Below are positions 15,356-26,471 of a stretch of DNA of 64,000 nucleotides, piece by piece. The translations under genes and the position numbers were made by a program. How positions within the stretch are numbered: the stretch's first letter is position 1; every line of letters begins with the position of its first letter. The DNA comes from Ideonella sp. (GTDB lineage: Bacteria > Pseudomonadota > Gammaproteobacteria > Burkholderiales > Burkholderiaceae_C), in assembly GCA_015075545.1 (NCBI GenBank), contig JABTUC010000006.1:1-64000 (forward strand). The letters run 5' to 3'. The notes under the pieces are model-generated. The model ran no database searches. It was not told the origin of the DNA and worked only from the letters and a program-made list of their open reading frames with translations.

Positions 15356-16174
15356 ATGAAACGCATCTCCCTGGCGCGCTACGAGCCGCGGCACTTCGGC
15401 TATTCGGTCGCCGGCAAGGTCGCCACCATCACGCTGAACCGCCCCGAGCGCAAGAACCCGCTGACCTTCGATTCGTACGGCGAGCTGCGCGACCTGTTCC
15501 GCGAGATGTGCTACGCCACCGACATTAAGACCGTGGTGTTCACCGGCGCCGGCGGCAACTTCTGCTCGGGCGGCGACGTGCACGAGATCATCGGCCCGCT
15601 GGTCAAGATGGACATGCCCGAGCTGCTCGAGTTCACGCGCATGACCGGCGACCTCGTCAAGGCGATGCGCGCCTGCCCGCAGCCGATCGTCGCCGCGATC
15701 GACGGCGTGTGCACCGGTGCCGGCGCGATGATCGCCTGCGGCTCCGACATCCGCCTGGGCACCGCGCGCTCCAAGCTCGCGTTCCTGTTCGTTCGCGTCG
15801 GGCTGGCCGGCGCCGACATGGGCGCGTGCACGCTGCTGCCGCGCCTGATCGGCCTGTCGCGCGCCGCCGAATGGCTGTACACCGGCCGTACCGTCGCCGG
15901 CGAGGAGGCCGAGCGCGTGGGCTTCTACAACCGCCTGGTCGATCCCGCCGCGCTCGCCGCCGAGGCGGCGGCGCTCGCCAAGGATCTCGCCGACGGCCCC
16001 ACCTTCGGCCACGCGATGACCAAGACGATGCTGTGGCAGGAGTGGAACGCGGGCCTGGGCGAGTGCATCGAGGCCGAGGCGCAGGCGCAGGCGATCTGCA
16101 TGCAGACCAAGGACTTCGAGCGCGCGTACCACGCCTTCGCGGCCAAGCAGAAACCGGTGTTCGAGGGCAACTGA
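15356..16174 (+). CDS. Enoyl-CoA hydratase-family protein with altered catalytic glutamate
   Basis: This is a crotonase-fold protein of 272 residues. The oxyanion-hole segment [10 protein letters not shown] is present. However, the segment that usually holds the first catalytic Glu reads [10 protein letters not shown], and the second reads [17 protein letters not shown] with Asp in place of Glu. That resembles crotonase subgroups that catalyse isomerisation, C-C cleavage or hydrolysis, so simple hydration is not assured. The acyl-CoA dehydrogenase gene follows after 39 bp, suggesting one degradation step pair. Its start is the ATG at 15356, preceded by CCGGAG at 15343-15348. Confidence 0.75.
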   Translation: MKRISLARYEPRHFGYSVAGKVATITLNRPERKNPLTFDSYGELRDLFREMCYATDIKTVVFTGAGGNFCSGGDVHEIIGPLVKMDMPELLEFTRMTGDLVKAMRACPQPIVAAIDGVCTGAGAMIACGSDIRLGTARSKLAFLFVRVGLAGADMGACTLLPRLIGLSRAAEWLYTGRTVAGEEAERVGFYNRLVDPAALAAEAAALAKDLADGPTFGHAMTKTMLWQEWNAGLGECIEAEAQAQAICMQTKDFERAYHAFAAKQKPVFEGN

Positions 16175-16213
16175 CGCGCCGATGAGTCGCCGCACCGCGC
16201 CGGAGCACCGACG

Positions 16214-17416
<1,203 letters not shown>

Positions 17417-17425
17417 AGCAAGGCC

Positions 17426-18808
17426 TTGGGCGACGCCGCGCCACCGCAGCCTGCGGCGCCAACGAAAACGGCGCGCCCGACCCGCGCGCCGTCGCGCGCT
17501 TCCGGCGGCGCGTACTTCCAGGGTGCCAGCGGGCGACTGCTGCCGTTGTCGATTCCGCTGCGCTTCTTCGGCGCGGCAGCGGTGTTCCACATGCTGGCGT
17601 GGCTTGGTCTGGGCCTGGGAGCAGCGCACGTGCCACGGTTTGCCGGCGGACTGGGCTGGCCGCTGGCGGCGTTGCACGCGTTGACGCTCGGCGTGCTGGC
17701 GATGACCGCGATCGGCGCGTCGCTGCAGCTGACGCCGGTGGCCACGCGCCAGGCGATTCGCTCGCTGCCCGCCGTGCGCCTGGCGTGGTGGCTCTACATG
17801 CCCGGTGTCGCGGCGCTGGTGGCCGCGTTCGCGTGGCGCAAGCCGGACGCGGCGGCGCTCGCCGCGCTGCCGGTGGCCGCCGGGCTGCTGATCTTCGGCG
17901 TGCTGCTGGCGCGCAACCTGATCGGCGTGCACGGCACGATGCGCGGCGTGCGCACGATGGGCTGGCTGGCGCTGCTGTCGCTGGCGGTGATGCTGGCCAG
18001 CGCGCTGGGCATGCTCGGCACCTGGGCCGGCGTGGTCGACTGGCCGCATTCGGGGCTGCTGATGCTGCACATCGTGTTCGCGGCGTTCGGCTTCATGGGC
18101 ATGCTGGCGCTCGGGCTGTCGAACATCCTGGTGCCGATGTTCGCGCTCGCCGACGTGCCGTCGGAGCGCACGCAGCTCGCGGTGGCCGCGGTCTGCGCGC
18201 TGGCGCTGGCGCTGGCGGCGGCGGTGGCGCTCGATGCGCTGCCGCATCGCGCGCTGGCGATCGCGGTGGCTTGCGCCGCGGTGGCCGCGGGGCTGCACCT
18301 GCGCTCGATGCGGCGCGTGCTGCGCGAAGGCATGCGGCGCGAACTCGGCGGCTCGTTCATCCTCGTGCGTACCGGCTGGGCGCTGCTGCTGCTCACGCTG
18401 GCGCTGGCCGCCTGGTGGGCTTTCGACGGGCGACCGTACACGGGCCTGGCGGTCGCGCTCGTGGTCTGCGCGCTGCTCGGCTGGCTGACGACCTTCCTGC
18501 TGGGCATCCTGCAGCGCATCGTGCCGTTCCTGGCCGCGATGCACCTGGTGGCGACGCGGCGGCGCGCGCCCACCGCGTCGGCGCTGACCCACGAGGGTGC
18601 GCTGCGGGTGCACCGCTGGTGCCACGACGCCGCGCTGGTCGCGCTGGCGCTGGGCATCGCCTTCGACAGCGTGATCGCGGTGCAGTTGGCCGCGCTCGTC
18701 GGGCTGGCCGGCGCGCTCGCGTTCGCCTGGTTCGTCGAGCGCGTGTGGGCCGCGCTGCGCGCTGCGCGCTCGATGGTGACACCGGCGAAGCGCGAGAGCG
18801 CTCAGTAG
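17426..18808 (+). CDS. Polytopic membrane protein, about 12 helices, unassigned (NnrS or heme-copper oxidase-like?)
   Basis: The product has 460 residues. After a 40-residue Pro/Ala-rich N-terminus, roughly twelve hydrophobic helices fill the rest. Histidines recur at helix starts (FHMLAWL, ALHALTLG, MLHIVFAAFGF, HRWCHDA), a layout that recalls NnrS or heme-copper oxidase subunit I-like proteins; I could not confirm either family. The start is a TTG at 17426, 9 bp after the dehydrogenase stop, because no ATG lies before the first helix. The 3' end overlaps the convergent acyltransferase by 7 bp. A role in quinone, heme or NO handling is conceivable but unproven. Confidence 0.55.
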   Translation: MGDAAPPQPAAPTKTARPTRAPSRASGGAYFQGASGRLLPLSIPLRFFGAAAVFHMLAWLGLGLGAAHVPRFAGGLGWPLAALHALTLGVLAMTAIGASLQLTPVATRQAIRSLPAVRLAWWLYMPGVAALVAAFAWRKPDAAALAALPVAAGLLIFGVLLARNLIGVHGTMRGVRTMGWLALLSLAVMLASALGMLGTWAGVVDWPHSGLLMLHIVFAAFGFMGMLALGLSNILVPMFALADVPSERTQLAVAAVCALALALAAAVALDALPHRALAIAVACAAVAAGLHLRSMRRVLREGMRRELGGSFILVRTGWALLLLTLALAAWWAFDGRPYTGLAVALVVCALLGWLTTFLLGILQRIVPFLAAMHLVATRRRAPTASALTHEGALRVHRWCHDAALVALALGIAFDSVIAVQLAALVGLAGALAFAWFVERVWAALRAARSMVTPAKRESAQ

Positions 18809-19695
18809 GGTTTGTCCACCGGCGCGGCCAGCAACTGCGCGATGCGCCGATCCTTCTGCGCCCACAGCGCGTCGATCCAGCTGCGGATGCCGTTGCGGTA
18901 GGCCTTGTCGCGGATCAGGTCGCCGCCGAGCAGCGCGGCGTCGAGCGGCAACTGGCGCACTTCGACGATCACTTCGCCGATGCGGCCGGACAGCAGGCCC
19001 CAGAAACTCGGTGTGCCCGCGGGGTAGACGATCGTCACGTCGAGCAGGCATTCGAACTGCTCGCCCATCGTCGCCAGCGCGATGCCAATGCCGCCGATCT
19101 TCGGCTCGAGCAGGTGCTGGTACGGGCTGCGCTGCGCGCTGCGCTTGGCGTCGGTGAAGCGCGTGCCCTCGGCGAAGTTGATCACCGCGGTGGGGATGCG
19201 AGCGAAGCGCTCGCACGCGCGCCGCGTGGTGGCGAGGTCGTCGCGCCGCCCGGCGCCGCGCCGCATGAACGGGAAGTCGAGCGCCCACCACGCCAGCCCG
19301 ATCACCGGCACCCAGATCAGCTCGCGCTTGAGAAAGAACTTCAGGAACGGGATGCGGCGGTGGAACACGCGCTGCAGCACGAAGATGTCGACCCAGCTGC
19401 GGTGGTTGCTCGACACCAGGTACCAGCCGTGCGCCCGCAGGTCGTCGACGCCGCTGGTGCGCCACGGCGCGTGACAGACGGCAGCGATCCAGGCGTTGTT
19501 GAATCCCACCCAGCCGGTGGCCAAGCGGTTGAGCAGCCGGTCGCACGCCACGCGCAGCCGCCCCTCGGGCAGCACCAGCTTGGCCAGCGCCGCCGGCACC
19601 ATGGCGGCGAAGACGACCAGCGTGTTGAGGCCCAGCGCCACGGCGGCGAGGCTGCCGCGCACGACATGGGGCACGAGGTGGCTGAGCTTGGGCAT
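18802..19695 (-). CDS. 1-Acyl-sn-glycerol-3-phosphate acyltransferase family protein
   Basis: The product has 297 residues. The acyltransferase motif NHRSWVD gives H98 and D103, and FAEGTRFT is the substrate-binding block. A hydrophobic N-terminal helix (about 12-40) anchors it in the inner membrane. The family makes phosphatidic acid from lysophosphatidic acid. This longer variant resembles the YihG-type acyltransferases. The ATG at 19695 starts the conserved MPKLSHLVPHVVRG-like N-terminus; a longer frame upstream reads as low-complexity and is rejected. It follows feruloyl-CoA synthase by 103 bp and may be transcribed separately. Confidence 0.82.
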   Translation of the reverse strand: MPKLSHLVPHVVRGSLAAVALGLNTLVVFAAMVPAALAKLVLPEGRLRVACDRLLNRLATGWVGFNNAWIAAVCHAPWRTSGVDDLRAHGWYLVSSNHRSWVDIFVLQRVFHRRIPFLKFFLKRELIWVPVIGLAWWALDFPFMRRGAGRRDDLATTRRACERFARIPTAVINFAEGTRFTDAKRSAQRSPYQHLLEPKIGGIGIALATMGEQFECLLDVTIVYPAGTPSFWGLLSGRIGEVIVEVRQLPLDAALLGGDLIRDKAYRNGIRSWIDALWAQKDRRIAQLLAAPVDKPY

Positions 19696-19798
19696 GGCGA
19701 ACGGGCGGCGCCGGGGTGAGGCACGGCGGCCGCAGAGTTTGCCACCGCGGCGCGGCGGCGCAGACCGCGCGCTCGCGAACGACCGCGGCCGCTCGCCG

Positions 19799-21622
19799 CT
19801 ACAGCCGCACCACGCGCGCGTCGGCCACCGGCGCGTACAGCGCCAGCACCTCGCCGGCGCGCCGCTCGAGCACGGCGCGCTGGTTGATGTAGCCCTTGTC
19901 GGTGATCTCGCCGGCGTCGGCGTTCGGCGGTTCGGCCAGCAGCAGCGCGCGCGTCGGCGTCTGCGACGAGCCGCCGCCTTCGGCACGCAGCGCCAGCAGC
20001 GCGTCGCGCAGCCGGCGCGTGCGCTCGGCCTCGGGCATCGCGGCGGCGGCGGGCGAAGCGAACACCAGCAGGCCGATTTCCTCGCGGTCGTGGCCGGTCA
20101 CCACCACGTCGGCGGCCAGCGGCGTGAGGGCGCTGATCGCGCGCATGCGCAGCGTGCCCACCGACACCCAGGTGCCGCTCATCAGCTTGAAATCCTCGGC
20201 GACGCGGCCGTCGAAGGCCACGCCGAGTTCGGGCCTGGCGTCGTCGACCAGCCGGCCGGCATCGCCGATGCGATAGAAGCCGTCGTCGTCGAATGCCTCG
20301 GCGGTGAGCGCCGGCGCGTTGCGGTAGCCGGGGAACACGGTGGGCCCGCGCACGCGCATCTCGAGCTTGCCCGCCTGCGAGGGGCCGCCGACCGGCACGA
20401 ACTTCAGCTCGATGCCCGGCAGCGGCGCGCCGATGCAGCCGGCGCGCTCGATCGTCCAGTGCACGCTGGTCACCGCCGGCGAGGTTTCGGTGGCGCCCCA
20501 CGACGAGGTGAACCACAGCGGCCGCGTGCGCACGCGCCGCGCCACGCCCTCGAGCCGCTCCCACGCGCTCTGCGGCAGCGCGGCGCCGGCGTAGAACACG
20601 CCTTCGAGCCGCTCGAAGAAGTCGCGTGCGAAACCGTCGTCGCTCTCCAGGTAGGTGAGCAGCATGTCGAAGCCGCGCGGTACATTGAAGTAGAAGTTGG
20701 GCTTCACGGTGCGCAGGTTGGCCACCGTCTTGTCGATCAGGCCGGGCGCCGGCCGGCCTTCGTCGACGTGCAGCGCGCCGCCGTGCGCCAGCACCATGTT
20801 GAAGTTGTGGTTGCCGCCGAAGGTGTGGCTCCACGGCAGCCAGTCGAGCAGCACCAGCCGGTGCGCGTCGAGCCAGGGCCATGCCTGCGTCATCTGCTGC
20901 TGGTTGGCGGTGAGCATGCGGTGGGTGTTGATCACCACCTTGGGCGTGCCGGTGGAGCCGCTGGTCAGCAGGTACTTGGCGTGCGCGTCGGGGCGGATCG
21001 CGGCGAATGCCGAGTCGACCGCCGCGGTCTCGCGCGGCTGCAGCAACTGCGCGAACGGCAGCGCACCGGGCAGCGCCGCGGCGTCGCCGCCGAGCACCAC
21101 CGGCGCGCGGCCGCCCCAGGCGCGCAGCGCGGGGCTGTAGACCGCCGGGTCGGCGGCGTACACCAGCGCCGGCGCGAGCGTGTCGAGGATGCCCTTGACC
21201 TTGGTGTAGTCCTTGGTCAGCCGGCAGTACGCACTCGACACCGAGCACACGGCGCGCCCCAGGTGCATGGTGGCCAGCGCGAGCAGCGCATGGTCGACCG
21301 CGTTGTCCGACAGCACGACCACCGGTTGATCAGCCGGTAGTCCGAGGTCGAGCATCGCCTGCGCGATGCGGCCCACCTGCGCGCGCGTGTCGGCGTAGCT
21401 CAGGCGGCGCCATGAGCCGCTGCCTTGCGCGTCGCGCTCGGCGAGAAACAGCGCCTCGGGCGTGGTGCGCGCCCAGTGCTCGAGCCAATCGCCGATGCAG
21501 CGCGCGTGCGGCTGCAGCGGCTCGGGATGGCGCAGCACGAAGGCACCGCCGCCGAGGTCGTGGCGCTCGGTGCGCGGGCGAGCCAGCGCGCCGGGGTCGT
21601 CGAAGGGTTGAACGCTTGGCAT
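19799..21622 (-). CDS. fcs: Feruloyl-CoA synthase
   Basis: This 607-residue AMP-forming ligase has TSGSTGTPK as the phosphate loop and the feruloyl-CoA-synthase-type blocks WLPWSHTFGGNHNFN and SSWGATETSPAVT. The C-terminus ends ITDKGYINQRAVLERR, typical of this family. It activates ferulate, p-coumarate or caffeate to the CoA esters. It is the last aromatic gene of the minus-strand operon, 36 bp after livF. No feruloyl-CoA hydratase/lyase (ech) or vanillin dehydrogenase is adjacent, though the two crotonases at 12110 and 15356 could take part. The exact phenylpropanoid substrate is inferred. Confidence 0.8.
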   Translation of the reverse strand: MPSVQPFDDPGALARPRTERHDLGGGAFVLRHPEPLQPHARCIGDWLEHWARTTPEALFLAERDAQGSGSWRRLSYADTRAQVGRIAQAMLDLGLPADQPVVVLSDNAVDHALLALATMHLGRAVCSVSSAYCRLTKDYTKVKGILDTLAPALVYAADPAVYSPALRAWGGRAPVVLGGDAAALPGALPFAQLLQPRETAAVDSAFAAIRPDAHAKYLLTSGSTGTPKVVINTHRMLTANQQQMTQAWPWLDAHRLVLLDWLPWSHTFGGNHNFNMVLAHGGALHVDEGRPAPGLIDKTVANLRTVKPNFYFNVPRGFDMLLTYLESDDGFARDFFERLEGVFYAGAALPQSAWERLEGVARRVRTRPLWFTSSWGATETSPAVTSVHWTIERAGCIGAPLPGIELKFVPVGGPSQAGKLEMRVRGPTVFPGYRNAPALTAEAFDDDGFYRIGDAGRLVDDARPELGVAFDGRVAEDFKLMSGTWVSVGTLRMRAISALTPLAADVVVTGHDREEIGLLVFASPAAAAMPEAERTRRLRDALLALRAEGGGSSQTPTRALLLAEPPNADAGEITDKGYINQRAVLERRAGEVLALYAPVADARVVRL

Positions 21623-21658
21623 GGTGCGGCTCTCGGGTTCGGTGTCTTTCGCTACTCG

Positions 21659-22413
<755 letters not shown>

Positions 22414-22417
<4 letters not shown>

Positions 22418-23163
22418 GCCGCCTCTCCCAGATACGCCGCCTGCACCTCGGGGTTGGCGCGCACGGCCTGCGGCGCGCCGCTGGCGAGCACGGCGCCGTT
22501 GACCATCACGGTGATCACGTCGGCGATGCGGAACACGGCGTCCATGTCGTGCTCGACCAGCGCGATCGCGTGCCCCGTCTTCAGCTCGGCCAGCAGCGCG
22601 AGCATGCGCTCGGTCTCCTCGGCGCCCATGCCGGCCAGCGGTTCGTCGAGCAGCAGCACTTCGGGCGCGGTGGCCAGGCACATTGCGATCTCGAGCTGCC
22701 GCCGCTGCCCGTGCGACAGCGCACCGGCGGGTTGTTCGAGCACGTCGTCGAGGCCGGCACGCGCCGCCGCCGCGCGCGCCGCGGGCACGCTCGCCGGGCA
22801 GCGCGCGGCATCGGACCACCAGGCAAAGGGCCGCGGATGCCTTGCCTGCGCGGCGAGGCGGCAGTTCTCGAGCACGCTGAAGTTGGGGAACACCGTGGTG
22901 CGCTGGTAGCTGCGGCCGATGCCGGCACGCGCACGCAGCGGCTGCGACCAGCGCGTGACGTCGCGTCCGCGCAGTTCCACCGAGCCGCTGCTGGCGGGCA
23001 GTTCGCCGGACAGCACGTTGATCAGCGTGCTCTTGCCCGCACCGTTGGTGCCGATCACCGCGTGCACGGTGCCGCGCTCGAGCGCCAGCGACACGCGATC
23101 GACGGCCAGCAGCCCGCCGAAGCGGCGGCTGAGGTCGCGCGCGCGCAGCAGCACCTCCTTCAT
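22414..23163 (-). CDS. livG: Branched-chain-type ABC transporter ATPase LivG
   Basis: This 249-residue ATPase carries GTNGAGKST (Walker A), ALSHGQRRQLEI as a signature variant of the usual LSGGQ, LLLDEPLAGM (Walker B) and an intact H-loop VEHDMD. It works with LivF on the cytoplasmic face of the LivHM permease. It is spaced 16 bp after livM and overlaps livF by 4 bp, so the five transporter genes form one unit within the benzoate operon. Confidence 0.86.
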
Positions 23164-23179
23164 TGAGGCTCCTCGGCGC

Positions 23180-24196
23180 TCATCGATGCGGGCCTCCGAC
23201 CGCGTCGATGCGCGGCGTGCGGCGCAGGCGGTGCGCCAGCAGCGCGCCGGCGCCGATCAGCCCGCGCGGCAGCAGCGCGACGCTGACGATGATCGCCAGC
23301 CCCAGGCCGAGCAGCCAGTGCTTGGCGAACGGGCCGAACAGCGCCTCCGACTTGAACAGCTCCTGCAGCAGCGCGAACGCGAAGGCGCCGATCACCGCGC
23401 CGCGCAGGTGCCCGATGCCGCCGAGGATGATCATGATCAGCACGGCGCCGGAGAGGTGCCAGCTCAGCAGCTCGGGGTTGACGAAGCCGTCCTTCACCGC
23501 GAACAGGAAGCCGCCGAGGCCGGCGATCGCCCCCGACACCACGAACGCGGCGAGCTTGTACCAGTAGGTGGAGAAACCGGTGGCGCGCATGCGCTGCTCG
23601 TTGATGCGGATGCCCGCCAGCGCGCGGCCGAAGTGCGAGCGCATCAGCAGCGCCAGGAACGCGAACACCGCCACCAGGCTGGCGAGCACGAAGTAGTACA
23701 TCGCCAGCGGCGCGTCGAGGTCGAACAGCGGCTTGCCGCCGATCTCGACCAGCGGCTTGAAGTAGAGGTAGATGCCGTCGGTGCCGCCGCCCAGCGGCGT
23801 GTCGTGCACCACGTAGAACGCCATCTGCGCGAAGGCGAGCGTCACCATGATGAAGTAGACGCCGCGCGTGCGCAGCGACAGCGCACCCATGAAGAGCGCG
23901 TAGGCCGCGGCCACCCCGACGCAGGCGGGCAGCAGCCAGAAGATCGAGGGCGCCGCGCTCTGCGGCGTCAGCTTCGCCGCGGCATAGGCCCCCAGCCCGA
24001 AGAATGCCGCCTGGCCGAAGCAGACCAGGCCGGCGCTGCCCACCAGCAGTTCGAGGCTCAGGGCGATGATCGCGTAGATCATCGTCTTGGTGACCAGGTC
24101 GACGCCGAAGCTGCCGCCGACCAGCGGCCAGGCGACGAGCAGCGCCAGGCCGATGGCCGCCGAGGCCATGCGCAGGTCGAATACCGGGGCGAGCAT
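23180..24196 (-). CDS. livM: Branched-chain-type ABC transporter permease LivM
   Basis: The permease has 338 residues, about ten hydrophobic helices and the LivM signatures GQAAFFGLGAYAAA and GALSLRTRGVYFIMVTLA. The ATG at 24196 overlaps the livH stop; a much longer upstream frame runs through livH and is not used. Together with LivH it forms the channel of the importer. Genes on both sides are for aromatic acid activation, so the cargo is probably an aromatic acid. Confidence 0.85.
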   Translation of the reverse strand: MLAPVFDLRMASAAIGLALLVAWPLVGGSFGVDLVTKTMIYAIIALSLELLVGSAGLVCFGQAAFFGLGAYAAAKLTPQSAAPSIFWLLPACVGVAAAYALFMGALSLRTRGVYFIMVTLAFAQMAFYVVHDTPLGGGTDGIYLYFKPLVEIGGKPLFDLDAPLAMYYFVLASLVAVFAFLALLMRSHFGRALAGIRINEQRMRATGFSTYWYKLAAFVVSGAIAGLGGFLFAVKDGFVNPELLSWHLSGAVLIMIILGGIGHLRGAVIGAFAFALLQELFKSEALFGPFAKHWLLGLGLAIIVSVALLPRGLIGAGALLAHRLRRTPRIDAVGGPHR

Positions 24197-25065
24197 CAGT
24201 TGGTCTTGAAGAGGCCGTGCGGCCGCCACAGCAGGATCAGCGCCATCAGCACGTACACCAGCACGCCGGCGGCCTGCGGGAACACCACCTTGCCGAAGGT
24301 GTCGACGAAGCCGATCAACAAAGCCGCCAGCAGCGCGCCGCGCACCGAGCCGATGCCGCCGATCACCACCACCACGAAACAGATGATCAGCACCTGGTTG
24401 CCCATGCCCGGATAGACGCTCGTCACCGGCGCGGCCACCATCCCGGCCAGCACCGCCACCGCGACGCCGGCGGCGAACACCACGCGGTACAGGAACTTGA
24501 TGTCGATGCCCAGCGACTGCACCATCTCGCGGTTGCTGGCGCCGGCGCGGATCTTCATGCCCAGCCGCGTGCGCGCGAGCACGATCCACATCGCCAAGGC
24601 CACCAGCAGGCACACCACCGAGATGAACAGGCGGTAGACGGGGTAGGTCATCAGTTCGCCCAGCGGGATCGACCCCGCCAGCCACGCCGGCGCCGGCACG
24701 CCGTGCACGTCGTCGCCGACGACGATGCTGCGCAACTCCTCGAACACCAGGATCAGGCCGTAGGTCATCAGCACCTGCTGCAGGTGCTCGCGCTCGTAGA
24801 GAAAGCTGAAGAACGCCCATTCGAGCAGGTAGCCCAGCAGCACCGCAAGCACCACGCCCGCGCCCAGGGTGACGAAGAAGCCGCCGCCGACGAGCGGCGC
24901 CAGCGCATAGGCCATGTAGGCGCCGATCATGTAGAAGCTGCCGTGCGCCAGGTTGATGACGCCCATGATCCCGAAGATCAGCGTCAGCCCCGAGGCGACG
25001 AGAAACAGCAGCAGCCCGTACTGCAGGCTGTTGAGGCACTGGACGAGGAAGGTCGCGAAGTCCAA
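24196..25065 (-). CDS. livH: Branched-chain-type ABC transporter permease LivH
   Basis: The permease has 289 residues with LivH motifs QYGLLLFLVASGLTLIFGIMG near the N-terminus, followed by NLAHGSFYMIGAY. It has about eight helices. It lies 206 bp downstream of livK, and that gap holds two stable hairpins that may lower expression of the membrane and ATPase genes relative to the binding protein. The stop overlaps the livM start. Confidence 0.86.
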   Translation of the reverse strand: MDFATFLVQCLNSLQYGLLLFLVASGLTLIFGIMGVINLAHGSFYMIGAYMAYALAPLVGGGFFVTLGAGVVLAVLLGYLLEWAFFSFLYEREHLQQVLMTYGLILVFEELRSIVVGDDVHGVPAPAWLAGSIPLGELMTYPVYRLFISVVCLLVALAMWIVLARTRLGMKIRAGASNREMVQSLGIDIKFLYRVVFAAGVAVAVLAGMVAAPVTSVYPGMGNQVLIICFVVVVIGGIGSVRGALLAALLIGFVDTFGKVVFPQAAGVLVYVLMALILLWRPHGLFKTN

Positions 25066-25202
25066 TCGACTGCGTCCCTAGGCCAATGGCCGCGCAGCGG
25101 CGTGAGGCAGCGGCCGCGAGGAGCGGCCGAACCGCGTGCCGGTTGCCCGCCCGCGGATCGGTCCCCTTCGGCGGGCGAGCCCGTGCCGGTCCAGCGCCTG
25201 CG

Positions 25203-25249
25203 CGCTTGCCAGTGGCAGGCGAGCGCCGCGGGGCATGCACGCCCCGCGG
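25203..25249 (-). other. Paired hairpins between livK and livH
   Basis: The outer stem CGCTTGCC with GGCAGGCG (25203-25210 and 25214-25221) contains one mismatch or wobble. The second, CCGCGGGGC with GCCCCGCGG (25226-25234 and 25241-25249), is a perfect 9-bp stem with a 6-nt loop. No T-tract follows in the direction of transcription. Such structures between a binding-protein gene and its permease genes commonly act as partial terminators or as 3' stabilisers, which explains excess binding protein. The rest of the 206-bp gap (25066-25271) shows nothing else. Confidence 0.5.
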
Positions 25250-25271
25250 CCGGCGCCGGACGGCCGTAGGC

Positions 25272-26447
25272 TCACATGCGACAACCGCGCCCCGGGTCGG
25301 CCAAGGCCTTGCTCGCGATGCCGACCACCTTGTTCTCCTTGCCGACCACCTGGCGCAGATAGAAGTCCTGCACCGGGTTGTGGTTCTTGCCGAGCGTGAA
25401 GGTGCCGCGCGGGCTCTCGATCTTGGCCTTCTCGAGCGCGGCGGCGAAGCCGGCCTTGTTGCCGATGTCGCCCTTGGTCGCCTTCAGGCCGATGCCCAGC
25501 ATCTGCGCGGCGTCGTAGCCCTGCACCGCATAGACGTCGGGCTGCAGCTTGTAGGCCTTGACGTAGGCGAGGCGAAACGCGTTGTCGCGCGGGGTGTTCA
25601 GCGCGTCGGCGTAGTGCAGCGTCGTCAGCAGGCCTTCGGCGGCGGCGCCCTGGGCCTCAAGCGTGCCGTCGGTGAGGAAGCCCGCGCCGTACAGCGGGAT
25701 CGTCTTGTTCAGCCCGGCAGCGGCGTAGTCCTTGACGAACTTCACCGCGCCGCCGCCGGCGAAGAAGGTGTACACGGCGTCGGGCTTGAGCGATGCGATC
25801 TCGGTCAGCAGCGCCTGGAACTCGACGTTCGGGAACGGCACCGTCAGCTCCTTGACGATCTGGCCACCGCCCTTGGTGAACGACTCCTTGAAGCCGCCGA
25901 CGCTCTCGTCGCCGGCGGCGTACTTCCAGGTGATGGTCACCACCTTCTTGTGGCCCTTCTTGGCGACCACTTCACCCATCGCGTAGCCGGGCTGCCAGTT
26001 GGAGAACGAACTGCGGAAGATGTTCTTGGCGCACATCGGTCCGGTGACGGCGTCGGCACCGGCGTTGGGGTCGATCATCATCGTGCCGCTGTCCTTGGCG
26101 GCCTTGGCCATCGCCATCGCGACGCCCGAGTGCACGGTGCCGACGATCACGTCGACGTTGTCGCGCTTGATCAGCTTGTTGACGTTGTCGGTGGCCTTCG
26201 CGGGGTCCGATTCGTCGTCGACCTTGACGAACTCCAACTCGCGCCCGCCGAGCTTGCCGCCCTGCTCCTCGAGGTAGAGGCGAAAGCCGTTCTCGATCGC
26301 CACCCCGAGCGCCGCGTAGGTGCCGGTGTACGGCAGCATCAGGCCGACCTTGAGCTTGGGCGCCTGCGCCTGCACGCTCGCGCTCATCAGCGCGACGGTG
26401 GCGGCGGCGGCCAGTGCCGTCCATGGCAGTCGTTTCTGGAATTTCAT
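25272..26447 (-). CDS. livK: ABC transporter substrate-binding protein (LivK family)
   Basis: This periplasmic binding protein has 391 residues, with a signal peptide over residues 1-28 (MKFQKRLPW start, VQAQA end) and a Peripla_BP_6 fold beginning VGLMLPYTGTYAALG. It captures the substrate for LivHMGF. It sits directly after the hydrolase gene (24-bp gap) in the benzoate operon, so benzoate or a related aromatic acid is the likely ligand, by context only. The C-terminus extends past the fold into an Arg/Cys-containing tail. Confidence 0.82.
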   Translation of the reverse strand: MKFQKRLPWTALAAAATVALMSASVQAQAPKLKVGLMLPYTGTYAALGVAIENGFRLYLEEQGGKLGGRELEFVKVDDESDPAKATDNVNKLIKRDNVDVIVGTVHSGVAMAMAKAAKDSGTMMIDPNAGADAVTGPMCAKNIFRSSFSNWQPGYAMGEVVAKKGHKKVVTITWKYAAGDESVGGFKESFTKGGGQIVKELTVPFPNVEFQALLTEIASLKPDAVYTFFAGGGAVKFVKDYAAAGLNKTIPLYGAGFLTDGTLEAQGAAAEGLLTTLHYADALNTPRDNAFRLAYVKAYKLQPDVYAVQGYDAAQMLGIGLKATKGDIGNKAGFAAALEKAKIESPRGTFTLGKNHNPVQDFYLRQVVGKENKVVGIASKALADPGRGCRM

Positions 26448-26471
26448 CTCGCTGTCTCCGGTGGATGGCCT

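Noticed and set aside
22818-24415. Plus-strand open frame across the livG/livM/livH region
   Set aside because: The region is fully accounted for by three transporter genes on the other strand. The plus-strand product has no recognisable domain.
25226-25249. Intrinsic terminator after livK
   Set aside because: The stem is strong but no T-tract follows on the transcribed strand, so it is listed only as a possible attenuating or stabilising hairpin.
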